64,000 nt of DNA from an uncultured Prevotellaceae bacterium (GCA_902784565.1 CACZVE010000006.1:1-64000); one strand, 5' to 3'; positions 7,278 to 15,716 are shown, counted from the first letter of the stretch. Notes: generated by a model not told the origin, from the letters alone. Numbers and translations: made by a program.

Positions 7278-8522
7278 TTATTCAAGTTCTTTTATCGCTT
7301 TGACTAAATCTATCTCAAACGGCCAGAAATGCATTCCTGGATGACTATTTTTGCCACGATAATTAGTATTAAGAATATAGTATTTTTTTTCTTTGTCGCT
7401 ATCTTTGATTTTAATATTAAATATCCGGTAATTCCGATTCTTCTCTTCTGATTTGTCTTCTGATTCTGGGGTATTGTCTTTTTCCCTTTTCTTTTCTACT
7501 TTCCAGTTTGCTATAACATATATGTTGCCTTTCTCAAAACTCACAGTATAATTAAGGTCCTCGTACTGGGATTTGCCGTCCTCACTTTTAACATTTCCTT
7601 TTTCTATTTTCTCTTTAATCTCCTCACTGTTATTAATCTTCTCAAAGACTGCCCCAGTTACATCTCTAAAAGTGATATCCTTCTTTTCATCTTCAAAGAA
7701 CTTCTCAAGCGACTTCTTACTAAACCCGGCACCAATACATACCGCTATTTTAATAGGGCTGTCCCACAGACTATTATCCATCGCTTTAAGCTGTGGCAGG
7801 ATGGTCCTTTCTTTGATAATTGGGCGACATTTTTCAACCCATTTTAAATCGGTTTTCCATTCCTTTGAATGCCAACCGCAGAGTTCCATTGCAAATGGCC
7901 ATCTTTTCTCATGCTTCTTGTCACATATGATTTCCACAAGATGGTTGAGCCAACCACATTTCTGCTGCCACCATCCGTAACCTTCATAACCATTGTCTTC
8001 ATCCCAAAACCATTTCATGTCAGCCCCTAATTCTTCTTTTGTTTTAAACACAGGACTCTCATCTGCTGCAAAGTGGCTGTATCCTTTCTTATTGACATAT
8101 TTAATAAACGTCGTTGGATTGATAATCTTTTTATCTTCACTAGTAAGCGGTTTACAACCTTTACAGTCTTTACAACTGATGGTAGTGTGACGATTAACTC
8201 TCGGCCCACCGGCAGGATTGTAATTCATCAGCACGATGGAGCACTCTTTCGGATTACCCCAATATGGCTCTGGCATGTGAATGGTATTTATCTGATATTT
8301 GGGATCCTCATAGGTTCCATTGATTGCCTCAATTACTTGATGTTGTTCTTTTGCTGCTTTTGCCTCTTCTGATTCACCAGCAGTCATTTCTTTCCAATTA
8401 TTATCATTCTCAAGCCATTGCCTTATCACTTTATCCCAATACCCGATAAAATGCGTTTCTAACTCAAAATCGTTAAAACTCAATCTTTCTTGTTCTTTTA
8501 GATCAGAATTTGCCATAATCAT
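7278..8522 (-). CDS. Hypothetical protein, possibly uracil-DNA-glycosylase-like
   Basis: A 414-residue soluble protein. Residues around 80-105 read MPEPYWGNPKECSIVLMNYN followed by PAGG, resembling the strand-turn with an NPG-type motif at the active site of uracil-DNA-glycosylase-superfamily proteins; MELCGWHSKEW further on resembles another recurring motif of such proteins. This assignment is weak. Four cysteines in SCKDCKGCKP (with an upstream His) could bind a metal. The C-terminal third is rich in Lys/Glu and low complexity. Base composition is more AT-rich than in neighbouring housekeeping genes, suggesting transfer. It is divergent from the Doc module at 8725. Confidence 0.5.
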   Translation of the reverse strand: MIMANSDLKEQERLSFNDFELETHFIGYWDKVIRQWLENDNNWKEMTAGESEEAKAAKEQHQVIEAINGTYEDPKYQINTIHMPEPYWGNPKECSIVLMNYNPAGGPRVNRHTTISCKDCKGCKPLTSEDKKIINPTTFIKYVNKKGYSHFAADESPVFKTKEELGADMKWFWDEDNGYEGYGWWQQKCGWLNHLVEIICDKKHEKRWPFAMELCGWHSKEWKTDLKWVEKCRPIIKERTILPQLKAMDNSLWDSPIKIAVCIGAGFSKKSLEKFFEDEKKDITFRDVTGAVFEKINNSEEIKEKIEKGNVKSEDGKSQYEDLNYTVSFEKGNIYVIANWKVEKKREKDNTPESEDKSEEKNRNYRIFNIKIKDSDKEKKYYILNTNYRGKNSHPGMHFWPFEIDLVKAIKELE

Positions 8523-8557
8523 TGCTGCTTTTTAGTTATTAATACGATATTATGCCA

Positions 8558-8565
8558 CAAAGATA
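8558..8565 (-). promoter_or_regulatory. -7 box upstream of the 8522 gene
   Basis: TATCTTTG on the minus strand, 36 bp before the start, with a CAAT (ATTG) at the expected -33 distance. The 200-bp divergent gap also holds TACCTTTG at 8693-8700 for the plus-strand gene. Confidence 0.5.
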
Positions 8566-8692
8566 CACATTATTTTTGATTGTGGCAATATTTTTATCGA
8601 AATTTACCATTTCCGTAGTTAACATTTTCGTTTTTTCTCTACTTATATAATAAAAGGTATAAGAAACTTAGGTGGTTTCAGAAAAAAAATTG

Positions 8693-8700
8693 TACCTTTG
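8693..8700 (+). promoter_or_regulatory. -7 box upstream of the Doc module
   Basis: TACCTTTG, 24 bp before the ATG at 8725. No clear TTTG at 19-20 bp upstream, so the -33 element is poor; the module may rely on its own DNA-binding protein for control. Confidence 0.5.
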
Positions 8701-8724
8701 CAAGTAGAATAAAAGAATAATGAA

Positions 8725-9726
8725 ATGGCTAAGGATTTGACGACATCTGCCATTGAGAGGCAGAACATCCTGAACAACACGGTGGCAATGCCGAGGATTC
8801 AGGAAGATCTCGGAGTGAAGGCTTTGGAGTTTGAAGGGCGCTATGTGCTGACCAAGCAGATGGTGGCAGACTATTATGGTGTGGACATACGTACCATATC
8901 AAGGTATATTGAGAACAATCAAGAGGAATTAGAGCACAATGGCTATTTTTTATGTCGGGGTAACTCACTGAAAGAGTTTAAGTTGCGATTTGTTCAGGAC
9001 ATTGATGTCCCAAAGAACACACCTCAAATCGGCCTCTTTGATTTTCGTTCTTTCCTTAATATCGGCATGCTGTTGACAGAGAGCGAGAAAGCAAAGTTTG
9101 TTCGTACAAGAATCCTCGATATCGTTATTGCAACCATTAATGAAAAATGTGGCGGAGGTACCAAGTATATCAATCGCAGAGACAGAGAGTATTTGCCAGC
9201 CGCCATTCAGGAAGACAACTACCGCAAGAACCTGACAGATGCCATCAAGAACTATGTGAATGGTCATCCCACTTACAAATATGCTCAGATTACGGATATG
9301 ATCTACAAGGTTGTATTCCGTGAGAAGGCAAAGGAGTATAAGAAACTGTTGTCTCTTAGCGAGAAAGACAACCTGCGTCGCACGCTTTATGCAGAGGTGC
9401 TGAGAGCCATTTCGTCTTTTGAGAACGGAACTGCCTTCGAGATTAAGAAGAAGGCAGAAGAGAAGGGCGTGCTGACTGTTGATGAGGTGGAAGAGGTGAT
9501 CCAGGAACTCTCCAAGCATCCCATGATGGAGCCTATCATCTACGATGCCCGTCAGAAGATGGCCTCGCGCGATTTGGCTTTCCGTGATGTGTATCATGGC
9601 AATATCGCAGAATACCTGAAGGCCGTATCGCCAGAGGAATACGAGAAGTTTATTGGCAATCTGTCTGTCGATTTCGACAAATTGTTGGATGAGAATAAGG
9701 CCGTACTCGACCGTTTAAAGCAATAG
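8725..9726 (+). CDS. DNA-binding protein paired with Doc (RhuM/KilA-N-like)
   Basis: A 333-residue protein. Residues 38-75 (VLTKQMVADYYGVDIRTISR) form a clear helix-turn-helix, followed by a beta segment (GYFLCRGNSLKEFKLRF). This layout recurs in RhuM-like and phage-regulator proteins of Bacteroidetes. The C-terminal half is helical. It ends 12 bp before the Doc gene, and such pairs are common in this phylum, so it probably acts as regulator and antitoxin-like partner. The antitoxin role is inferred from position only. Confidence 0.7.
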   Translation: MAKDLTTSAIERQNILNNTVAMPRIQEDLGVKALEFEGRYVLTKQMVADYYGVDIRTISRYIENNQEELEHNGYFLCRGNSLKEFKLRFVQDIDVPKNTPQIGLFDFRSFLNIGMLLTESEKAKFVRTRILDIVIATINEKCGGGTKYINRRDREYLPAAIQEDNYRKNLTDAIKNYVNGHPTYKYAQITDMIYKVVFREKAKEYKKLLSLSEKDNLRRTLYAEVLRAISSFENGTAFEIKKKAEEKGVLTVDEVEEVIQELSKHPMMEPIIYDARQKMASRDLAFRDVYHGNIAEYLKAVSPEEYEKFIGNLSVDFDKLLDENKAVLDRLKQ

Positions 9727-9738
9727 GAGGACAAGGGT

Positions 9739-10197
9739 ATGATTACACTATCATATATCGATTACGAAGAGGCCCTGACCATCTATTACAAGACGGTAGA
9801 GAAGAGTGGCGGAGGAATGGCAGGTGTGCGTGATGAAGGCGGTATCAGGGCAACGCTTGACTTTGTACAGGACGACGGATATTATCCAGAGATTGCTGAC
9901 AAGGCTGCCTATCTGATGTTCAGTCTGTGCAGAGGGCACTATTTTGCTGACTGCAACAAGCGGATATCCATCACGTTGACGCTCTATTTCCTGGTGAAGA
10001 ATGGCTATATGTATCTCGCCAAGACATTTATGGAGAGGATGGAGGCCATCGGTTATCATGTGGCAGCAGGTCATATTGATCGTGATTTGCTGACAGAAAT
10101 CATGACTTGCATCGTCAACGATGAGGATTATAGCGAGTCCATCAAACTGGAACTGATAGAAGCCATGAGCAAGGACATTGGCTTTTCCGATGAGTGA
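9739..10197 (+). CDS. doc: Death-on-curing (Fic/Doc) family toxin
   Basis: A 152-residue Fic-fold protein of the Doc branch. The active-site loop HYFADCNKR (residues 75-83) fits HxFx(D/E)xNKR, with the catalytic His and the phosphate-binding Asn-Lys-Arg. Doc enzymes inactivate EF-Tu by phosphorylation; others of the fold transfer AMP. The long helix after the loop (ITLTLYFLVKNGY) is typical. It is encoded 12 bp after the DNA-binding partner. No short Phd-like antitoxin is adjacent, so inhibition must come from the 333-residue partner or another locus. Confidence 0.85.
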   Translation: MITLSYIDYEEALTIYYKTVEKSGGGMAGVRDEGGIRATLDFVQDDGYYPEIADKAAYLMFSLCRGHYFADCNKRISITLTLYFLVKNGYMYLAKTFMERMEAIGYHVAAGHIDRDLLTEIMTCIVNDEDYSESIKLELIEAMSKDIGFSDE

Positions 10198-10216
10198 TAT
10201 TGAAAATTTGGCAAGG

Positions 10217-10409
10217 CCTTTTCTCCAAACAGACACAGAACAGCACAGCCTGTCGCTCTGTTTATTTATTTACTTCTTGAGAGAATGCCATAACTCTTGA
10301 AGAGTTTTAGCAGTTCCTCCTCGATTTTCTCACGATTCTTCTGGTAGTCTTTTGCCAGTTCCTGTACATGTTTAATAGCTTTCAGTTGTGCTGTTTTCTT
10401 GTGATCCAT
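10217..10409 (-). pseudogene. Decayed N-terminus of a second AAA+ ATPase gene
   Basis: A 47-codon frame (10409 to 10266) encodes a product aligning with residues ~11-51 of the AAA+ protein at 2989-4641 (AIKHVQELAKDYQ against AIEHVVELAEDSK, KSYGI against KSYGI). After a net ~22-bp insertion carrying stops (10261-10284), similarity resumes at 10217-10260, which matches 4441-4484 with 4 mismatches in 44 and encodes ERQAVLFCVCLEKRP. Nothing similar follows, so the copy is truncated next to the Doc stop codon. It could still yield a 47-residue peptide, but reads best as a remnant. Confidence 0.75.
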
Positions 10410-10533
10410 ATAAATCTTTATTACCTAAAATCCGCAGATAATTTTCAAAGGTCTAATTTTGCCGCTATTTGAGACATGTCTGTCTGTTTTTATTATCTGA
10501 CATCAATATAGTTATTCTTATGATTAATTCAAT

Positions 10534-12066
10534 TTACCTCGTTACTTCTTTCAATTTCTCCCAGACTTTTACCATTGCCCAGGTGTCGAGTTCGCAGTAG
10601 CGGAGGAGGGCTTCACGACTGGCTTTTGCCTCTTCTGGTTCCATGAATTGAATCTGGGGGAAGAGGGTCATGGCATTGCCACCGTTCTGACAACGCTCGT
10701 CGAGGTTGTGGTAATTCAGGCTGGGTTCATCAGGGAACAATGCAGGCAATACGCTCTTGATAGAGAATGAACCATGCATGGCTGGCACATAATAGTAGCC
10801 ACTCTGGAAGGGTGTGAGCAAATCTTGGATATGATCTCGGATGTTTAGCAGATGAACAGCGAGGTCAGGATACAGCGAGGCCAATTCCTTGATGCGACCA
10901 CACTCAAAGCCTTTGTTATAAGCCAACGTGCAGACGTTCATGGGAATGTCCTTACAAAGTTGCTCGGCCAAATGGCGACGAGGATCGCTACCATCGGAAG
11001 GAGCGAGGAATTCACGATGTTCGTAGTCGGCAGTCGCTGAAGGCTTGATGTGTAACGAATACTGGAAGGTAATCTGCTGATAAGGGCGCTGACCTTCGTA
11101 TTGTGGCACAGGCTGCTGAAGCGTCTCAAAGTCGAGGAAATAAAGGGGATAACTAAGACCATTCAGGAACTCGCGGATGCCATTTACATCTATCTGCTCC
11201 GTCTTGTTCAGCGTACATTCGATTTGCATTTGCTGCTTGTCACTCAGTTTCTCCTCACGTACATCTTCAAATAATATACGGCCTGCATGATAATGCTCCA
11301 GTTTTTTCGCAAAGTTCATGCGGTAGAGGTCGAAAACGGTAGGCACATCATTAGGGATACCGTGCTGGCGCTTGCAGTAGTCGAAGAAGGCACAACCATA
11401 GGGTTTCATGCAGTGCTCTGAGATATCCAGATCTGGCTCATCATCCTCAGCCAGCAATTTCATCGCCTGACTGACGCGGGCAGGCACCTTCAGATATTCA
11501 TTCTCCACCAGTTCCTTCATGTCGATGACAGCAAAGAGTTTCTGGATGTCAAGTTCACCCTGACGCACATAGTCGCTATTGAGACAAACCAGATAAGTAT
11601 CCGTTACATTGATGCCACACTGCGTCATCACCCATTTCTGATAGGCGATATCAGGGGCATACTTCTCCAGTCTCGTCTCCTGTCCGTCGAACTCTGGGAA
11701 ACTGCTGCTTTTCACTTCGTAGATTGCCCAGCCGCCAGGAGTCTTGCGTAGGATATCAACGGCACAATAGTTCCTTTCGAAATTGAATGACGCCTCGCAG
11801 ATATTCTCTGTTCTATGTGCCATCTCCTCCTTGGTCTTTTCCACCATCGCTTGGAGGTCAAGACTTCCATCCTCACGTTGGGTAGTGACCTCCACAAACG
11901 GACCAAACAGACCCATTGCCAAGTCGCCTACCTCGTTGCCACTCTCGAAACGAGCCTCCACGCCCGCATCCACCGTAGCCTCATCCGGCTTATTCACTCT
12001 CAGCCAAAGTGCCTTCGGGCACTGGCAGAACTGCGTATAACGCGACTTTGATAATCCTTTTGCCAT
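10534..12066 (-). CDS. DUF2779 protein: Cas4-like nuclease fused to exonuclease-like domain
   Basis: A 510-residue protein. The N-terminal half resembles Cas4/RecB-type PD-(D/E)xK nucleases: an early FCQCPKALW cysteine motif, Asp in AVDIL and the E-x-K of IYEVKSS, then a cysteine cluster CMKPYGCAFFDYC that could hold an iron-sulphur cluster. The C-terminal half has DEDD-exonuclease signs: LDFET, and a late CELDTWAMV with the final Asp. This arrangement is that of DUF2779 proteins, whose role is unproven but probably DNA repair or defence. It is a single-gene unit with its own promoter. Confidence 0.75.
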   Translation of the reverse strand: MAKGLSKSRYTQFCQCPKALWLRVNKPDEATVDAGVEARFESGNEVGDLAMGLFGPFVEVTTQREDGSLDLQAMVEKTKEEMAHRTENICEASFNFERNYCAVDILRKTPGGWAIYEVKSSSFPEFDGQETRLEKYAPDIAYQKWVMTQCGINVTDTYLVCLNSDYVRQGELDIQKLFAVIDMKELVENEYLKVPARVSQAMKLLAEDDEPDLDISEHCMKPYGCAFFDYCKRQHGIPNDVPTVFDLYRMNFAKKLEHYHAGRILFEDVREEKLSDKQQMQIECTLNKTEQIDVNGIREFLNGLSYPLYFLDFETLQQPVPQYEGQRPYQQITFQYSLHIKPSATADYEHREFLAPSDGSDPRRHLAEQLCKDIPMNVCTLAYNKGFECGRIKELASLYPDLAVHLLNIRDHIQDLLTPFQSGYYYVPAMHGSFSIKSVLPALFPDEPSLNYHNLDERCQNGGNAMTLFPQIQFMEPEEAKASREALLRYCELDTWAMVKVWEKLKEVTR

Positions 12067-12106
12067 AAGTTAGTTGACGATTTCCAATATATCGTGAGGT
12101 TCAGCG

Positions 12107-12138
12107 CAAAGATACAAAGAATTAACCAAAGTACCAAA
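12107..12138 (-). promoter_or_regulatory. Promoter of the DUF2779 gene
   Basis: On the minus strand TTTG (12135-12138), 20 bp, TATCTTTG (12107-12114): an exact match to the Bacteroidetes consensus. It is divergent from the TACCTTTG box at 12189-12196. Confidence 0.7.
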
Positions 12139-12188
12139 TTTTCAATAAATAAAATGCCGATTTATTTCATAGTCTGGAAAAAAATGAG

Positions 12189-12196
12189 TACCTTTG
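12189..12196 (+). promoter_or_regulatory. -7 box upstream of 12355
   Basis: TACCTTTG with TTTC at the -33 position (12165-12168). It predicts a leader of about 150 nt, almost filled by the hairpins at 12199-12332. Confidence 0.55.
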
Positions 12197-12198
12197 CA

Positions 12199-12332
12199 CC
12201 CGAAAAGATTGATTTCGGGAAATACCGAACTTCTCTTTAAGCATATTTATTACAAATATGCCCTATTCCTATAAATAGGGCATTATATTCTAATTTTAGA
12301 AAGAATGAATAGGCGTGCCTTGGGGGCACGCC
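12199..12332 (+). other. Hairpin-rich 5' leader
   Basis: Four inverted repeats in the leader: CCCGAAA/TTTCGGG (12199-12219), GCATATTT/AAATATGC (12241-12261), ATGCCCTATT/AATAGGGCAT (12258-12283) and GGCGTGCC/GGCACGCC (12312-12332). The second and third overlap at 12258-12261, so they exclude each other, as in attenuators and riboregulators. No known riboswitch is recognised. Confidence 0.5.
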
Positions 12333-12354
12333 GGATAAATTTAAATATATATAA

Positions 12355-13191
12355 ATGAGACAAAAGAACGATATAGCCATATCGGCTACCAGCGCCCGCA
12401 GTTACAACCGCCACTGGCGAGCCAACAAACTCTCGTGGACGGCTATCGGAAAAATCAAGTACCTCTACGACGGGGCCATCGAGTATATGGACGATGTAAC
12501 ACTGGCCTATACGCACGAACACTTCAACAAACTGCGCACGGCACTTGGATTCAAACAGGACTCGGAACTTACCGAACTCATAGAACAGTCGGAAGCATTC
12601 CGTATCGTCCGCAACAAAGAGACTCGGCAGGTAGTTGCCTTTATGTCACCACTGGTAAGAGACCGTTATGTGCCTACGGAGAATCAGGAGATCGAAGAGC
12701 CACCCATACCTTACGGCATCTTCTACTGTAAAGCAAATGCGCTGGCCAACGACAACGATCGTGACAAGATATCAGAGAACCAGCGGCAACACCGAAGCGG
12801 CATTGACATGCATGTACTACTGGCAGGCAATGTGCCAAAGTTTCATGTCGAGTGCGACACAGATGCCTTCAACCGTGTATTCGACATCATGCATCACCTG
12901 CTTGGTCAGAAAGACCTCTTCAATCGTTACTTCGGAGAGTGTGTCTTCCACTACCGGTTAAAATACAAAGTCACTGACATGCAGGCTGTCGATGCTGTTT
13001 GCTACTTCATCGATGACAAATTAATTGGTCATATGTCGCGACGTGTGGGGATAGAGAACTGGCCCATCGAAGCGATTCTGAAGTGGATAGACTACTACTT
13101 CGGTGCCAAACGGCTGGCACAGGTCGTTACCGAGGTCCATGAGAATTGGCAAAGGAGAAAAGAAGAAAGGGAAAAACGTAAAAATAAATAG
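12355..13191 (+). CDS. Hypothetical protein, first of a two-gene unit
   Basis: A 278-residue soluble protein of unrecognised family, starting MRQKNDIAISATSARSYNRH. It is rich in His, Tyr and Trp and ends in a strongly basic tail (RRKEEREKRKNK). There is no signal peptide or membrane segment. It lies 2 bp before the next gene, so the two are surely cotranscribed and translationally coupled. The region 30-140 could be a nucleic-acid-binding part given its charge, but no motif is decisive. Confidence 0.6.
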   Translation: MRQKNDIAISATSARSYNRHWRANKLSWTAIGKIKYLYDGAIEYMDDVTLAYTHEHFNKLRTALGFKQDSELTELIEQSEAFRIVRNKETRQVVAFMSPLVRDRYVPTENQEIEEPPIPYGIFYCKANALANDNDRDKISENQRQHRSGIDMHVLLAGNVPKFHVECDTDAFNRVFDIMHHLLGQKDLFNRYFGECVFHYRLKYKVTDMQAVDAVCYFIDDKLIGHMSRRVGIENWPIEAILKWIDYYFGAKRLAQVVTEVHENWQRRKEEREKRKNK

Positions 13192-13193
13192 CA

Positions 13194-13625
13194 ATGAATA
13201 AGATCAGTTATAAAGAAGTACCCAACTGCTATCTGTACTGTATCCAGTCAGACTGTCCGATGGCCGACCACTGTCTGCGCCAGATGGCAATGCACGTGAT
13301 CACCAAGCGTGACACGATCATCAACATCGTCAACCCGCTGTTGACCCTGCCTTCTGAACAGTGCGAGTTCTATCGCAGCGACGAGCCCCAGATCTTCGCA
13401 CGGGGGTTCGCAGCGATGAAGGAGGAGATGTTGCCCCGGCAGTATGCGGTATTCATGAGTCGCCTAAAAGCAAAATTTGGCCGTACAGGTTATTTTGAAC
13501 GCCGCAAAGGCGACCGACTCTGTTCACCCAGCGACATCAAGTTTATAGAAGACGTGCTCAAAGAAATGGGCCTCGAACATCTGAGTTTCGATGCTTATGA
13601 GGAACTCTACAACTGGAACGGCTGA
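13194..13625 (+). CDS. Cysteine-cluster protein, DUF6078-like
   Basis: A 143-residue protein with an N-terminal cysteine group (C12, C16, C21, C27 plus H26) that could bind zinc. The overall form (short Cys-rich head, then a helical body with YFERRKGDRLCSP) resembles a Bacteroidales family I recall as DUF6078; this name is from memory. It is coupled to the 278-residue gene upstream, and three hairpins follow its stop codon. Function unknown. Confidence 0.6.
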   Translation: MNKISYKEVPNCYLYCIQSDCPMADHCLRQMAMHVITKRDTIINIVNPLLTLPSEQCEFYRSDEPQIFARGFAAMKEEMLPRQYAVFMSRLKAKFGRTGYFERRKGDRLCSPSDIKFIEDVLKEMGLEHLSFDAYEELYNWNG

Positions 13626-13648
13626 CAAAGGAATAATCTCTTCCATCA

Positions 13649-13771
13649 GTCCGAATGTTTCGGACCGCAGTATGCCAAGGTCCGTACTACAGTTCTTTCG
13701 GCTTCGTACTGTAGTTTTCCAATATGCGAACTGCCAGTCCGCCTTCTCGAAAAGAATCAGCGTACTGGCAG
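13649..13771. repeat. Three consecutive inverted repeats between convergent genes
   Basis: GTCCGAA/TTCGGAC (13649-13665), ACTACAGT/ACTGTAGT (13686-13715) and CTGCCAGT/ACTGGCAG (13731-13771) fill the 150-bp gap between the convergent stops at 13625 and 13776. None has a U-run, so they are not classical terminators on either strand, though they may stop transcription or stabilise 3' ends. Confidence 0.6.
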
Positions 13772-13775
13772 AAAC

Positions 13776-15596
13776 CTAAATTGGTGCACAGGCCTCACGG
13801 AGCCAGTCGGCCTCTTCCTGGTTAAGATGGGGCGAAAGGGCGTCGAAGACACGCTGGTGGTAGGCGTTGAGCCAGTCGAGTTCTTCCTGCGTCAGCAGAT
13901 CGGTGAGGATGGGAGCCTTATCGATGGGACAGAGGGTGAGCGAATCGAATTGGAGGAACTTGCCGAATTCCGTCTCTTTATATGGGGTAACAAGAAGGGT
14001 GTTTTCGATGCGGACGCCAAACTTACCGGCGAGATAGATGCCAGGCTCGTCGGTAACAGTCATGCCTGCCACCAGAGGAGCGGGCTTCCATTCCATACGA
14101 ATCTGATGGGGGCCTTCATGGACATTGAGGTAAGTACCTACGCCATGACCCGTGCCGTGCAGGTAGTTCAGACCCTCTCGCCACAGCGCCTGACGGGCCA
14201 GAACATCAAGTTGCGTGCCGCTGGTGCCTGAGGGGAACTTGCAGAGTTCTATCTGGATATGCCCCTTCAGCACGAGGGTATAAATGTGCTTTTGTTCCTC
14301 GGTGAGAGGACCGAGGGGGATGGTACGGGTGATATCTGTGGTGCCGTCGAGGTATTGGGCACCACTGTCGAGCAGCAAGAAGCCTTCAGGCTTCAGAGGG
14401 ATGTCTGTTTCTGGCGTGGGTTCATAGTGCACGATGGCGCCATGTGCCTGATAGGCAGCGATGGTGTCAAAGGAGATGTCGCGATAGAGGGGTTGCTCGG
14501 AGCGGAGGGCTTCGAGTTTGGCAGAGACGGAGAGTTCTGTCGCAGGAGTATTCTCTTTCCTCTTTCCACTTTCCTCTTTCCACTCATAAATCCACTTCAA
14601 AAACTTAGTCATAGCGATGCCGTCTTTTAGCATCGCCAACCTAAAACCCGCTATTTCCCTTTCATTCTTGACGGTCTTCATCCGCTTGACAGGCGACTCT
14701 TCCTCCACAATGCCGACAGCACTCCTGACTCCTGACTCCTGTCTCCTGACTACTTCATACAACGTATAGTTCACCTCGTTGGGATCGAGCAGGATGTTGT
14801 ATGCAAAATAGTTTTTCAGTCCTTTGCGTACCTCCTCGTAAGACGCCACCCCTACCCCTTCGGCTTTCAAATAGGCTATAACCTCGGACGAGAGTTTCAC
14901 CTTATTAATATAAAGGGTGACATCGTTGGGGGCGATGAGCAGGTACGAGACAAAGACCGGATTGCAATGCACATCCGAGCCACGCAGGTTCAGTGTCCAG
15001 GCGATGTCGTCGAGGGCTGCCATCAGCATCCCGTCGGCATGTTTCTCTCGCAGAGCCTGACGGATACGAGCTATCTTCTCATGAGCCGTCTCACCGGCAT
15101 ACTCCAGGGGATAGATTTCTACCGGGTTATCCGGAATGGCCGGACGATCTTTCCAGATCAGGGTAAGCGGGTCAAGGTTGGTGCGGAGGGTGATGCCGCC
15201 CTGTTTGCGGAGGTCGGCAATCAGTTCCTTCACCTCGCTGGCAGAACTACACGCGCCATCGATAGCCACCTCAGCCCCAGGGCCACATTCCTTGCCTATC
15301 CACTCAGCGATGGTGGGGGTGCCTTCTATCTTCAGTTTCATCAATTGGTATTCAGTGCCCTTCAACTGATTCTCTGCTGCCAAGAAATAACGGGAGTCCG
15401 TCCAAAGAGCAGCGGAATCCATCGTCACCACTGCCGTTCCTGCCGAACCGTTGAAACCCGAGATAAACTCACGTCCCTTCCAGTGGTCGGCCACATATTC
15501 ACTCTGATGGGGGTCTGTACTGGGAAAAATAAACGCTGCCAGATGTTCTCTCCGCATCACCTCGCGCAAGTCCTGAAGTCGCTGATTAATATTCAT
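13776..15596 (-). CDS. pepP: Xaa-Pro aminopeptidase (M24B, aminopeptidase P)
   Basis: A 606-residue three-domain aminopeptidase P that removes N-terminal residues preceding proline. Two creatinase-like N-terminal domains (to about 310) precede the pita-bread metallopeptidase domain. Metal ligands are visible: Asp in LLDSGAQYLDGTTDITRT, His in HGTGHGVGTYLNVHEGP, Glu in TDEPGIYL and VRIENTL. Two short low-complexity insertions encoded by simple repeats interrupt it: RRQESGVRSAV (DNA 14721-14753) and EWKEESGKRKEN (DNA 14553-14584). Both keep the frame. It ends in the hairpin-rich convergent gap. Confidence 0.93.
   Translation of the reverse strand: MNINQRLQDLREVMRREHLAAFIFPSTDPHQSEYVADHWKGREFISGFNGSAGTAVVTMDSAALWTDSRYFLAAENQLKGTEYQLMKLKIEGTPTIAEWIGKECGPGAEVAIDGACSSASEVKELIADLRKQGGITLRTNLDPLTLIWKDRPAIPDNPVEIYPLEYAGETAHEKIARIRQALREKHADGMLMAALDDIAWTLNLRGSDVHCNPVFVSYLLIAPNDVTLYINKVKLSSEVIAYLKAEGVGVASYEEVRKGLKNYFAYNILLDPNEVNYTLYEVVRRQESGVRSAVGIVEEESPVKRMKTVKNEREIAGFRLAMLKDGIAMTKFLKWIYEWKEESGKRKENTPATELSVSAKLEALRSEQPLYRDISFDTIAAYQAHGAIVHYEPTPETDIPLKPEGFLLLDSGAQYLDGTTDITRTIPLGPLTEEQKHIYTLVLKGHIQIELCKFPSGTSGTQLDVLARQALWREGLNYLHGTGHGVGTYLNVHEGPHQIRMEWKPAPLVAGMTVTDEPGIYLAGKFGVRIENTLLVTPYKETEFGKFLQFDSLTLCPIDKAPILTDLLTQEELDWLNAYHQRVFDALSPHLNQEEADWLREACAPI
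14553..14584. repeat. Simple repeat inside pepP (CTCTTTCC type)
   Basis: CTCTTTCCTCTTTCCACTTT-type tandem units in frame within pepP, coding for WKEESGKRKEN on the minus strand. Confidence 0.7.
14721..14753. repeat. Simple repeat inside pepP (CTCCTGA type)
   Basis: ACTCCTGACTCCTGACTCCT and further units, in frame within pepP, coding for RRQESGVRS on the minus strand. Confidence 0.7.
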
Positions 15597-15626
15597 AAAT
15601 TATTCATTTTTGTAATTCCGACTTTA

Positions 15627-15634
15627 CAAAGGTA
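15627..15634 (-). promoter_or_regulatory. -7 box of pepP
   Basis: TACCTTTG on the minus strand, 30 bp before the pepP start. The divergent gap also holds TATCTTTG at 15709-15716 for mdh. Confidence 0.5.
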
Positions 15635-15708
15635 CGAAGTTTTAGCCACAGATTTCACAGATTAACACAGATTAATACAAAAAAAGAGGGGGGCATGAGT
15701 TTTTTTCG

Positions 15709-15716
15709 TATCTTTG
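15709..15716 (+). promoter_or_regulatory. -7 box of mdh
   Basis: TATCTTTG, 40 bp before the mdh ATG at 15757. The upstream TTTTTT run gives a weak -33. Confidence 0.55.

Noticed and set aside
12245..12300. Intrinsic terminator or riboswitch expression platform before 12355
   Set aside because: The hairpin at 12258-12283 is followed by mixed A/T, not a T-run, and no known aptamer fold is recognisable; kept only as a hairpin-rich leader.
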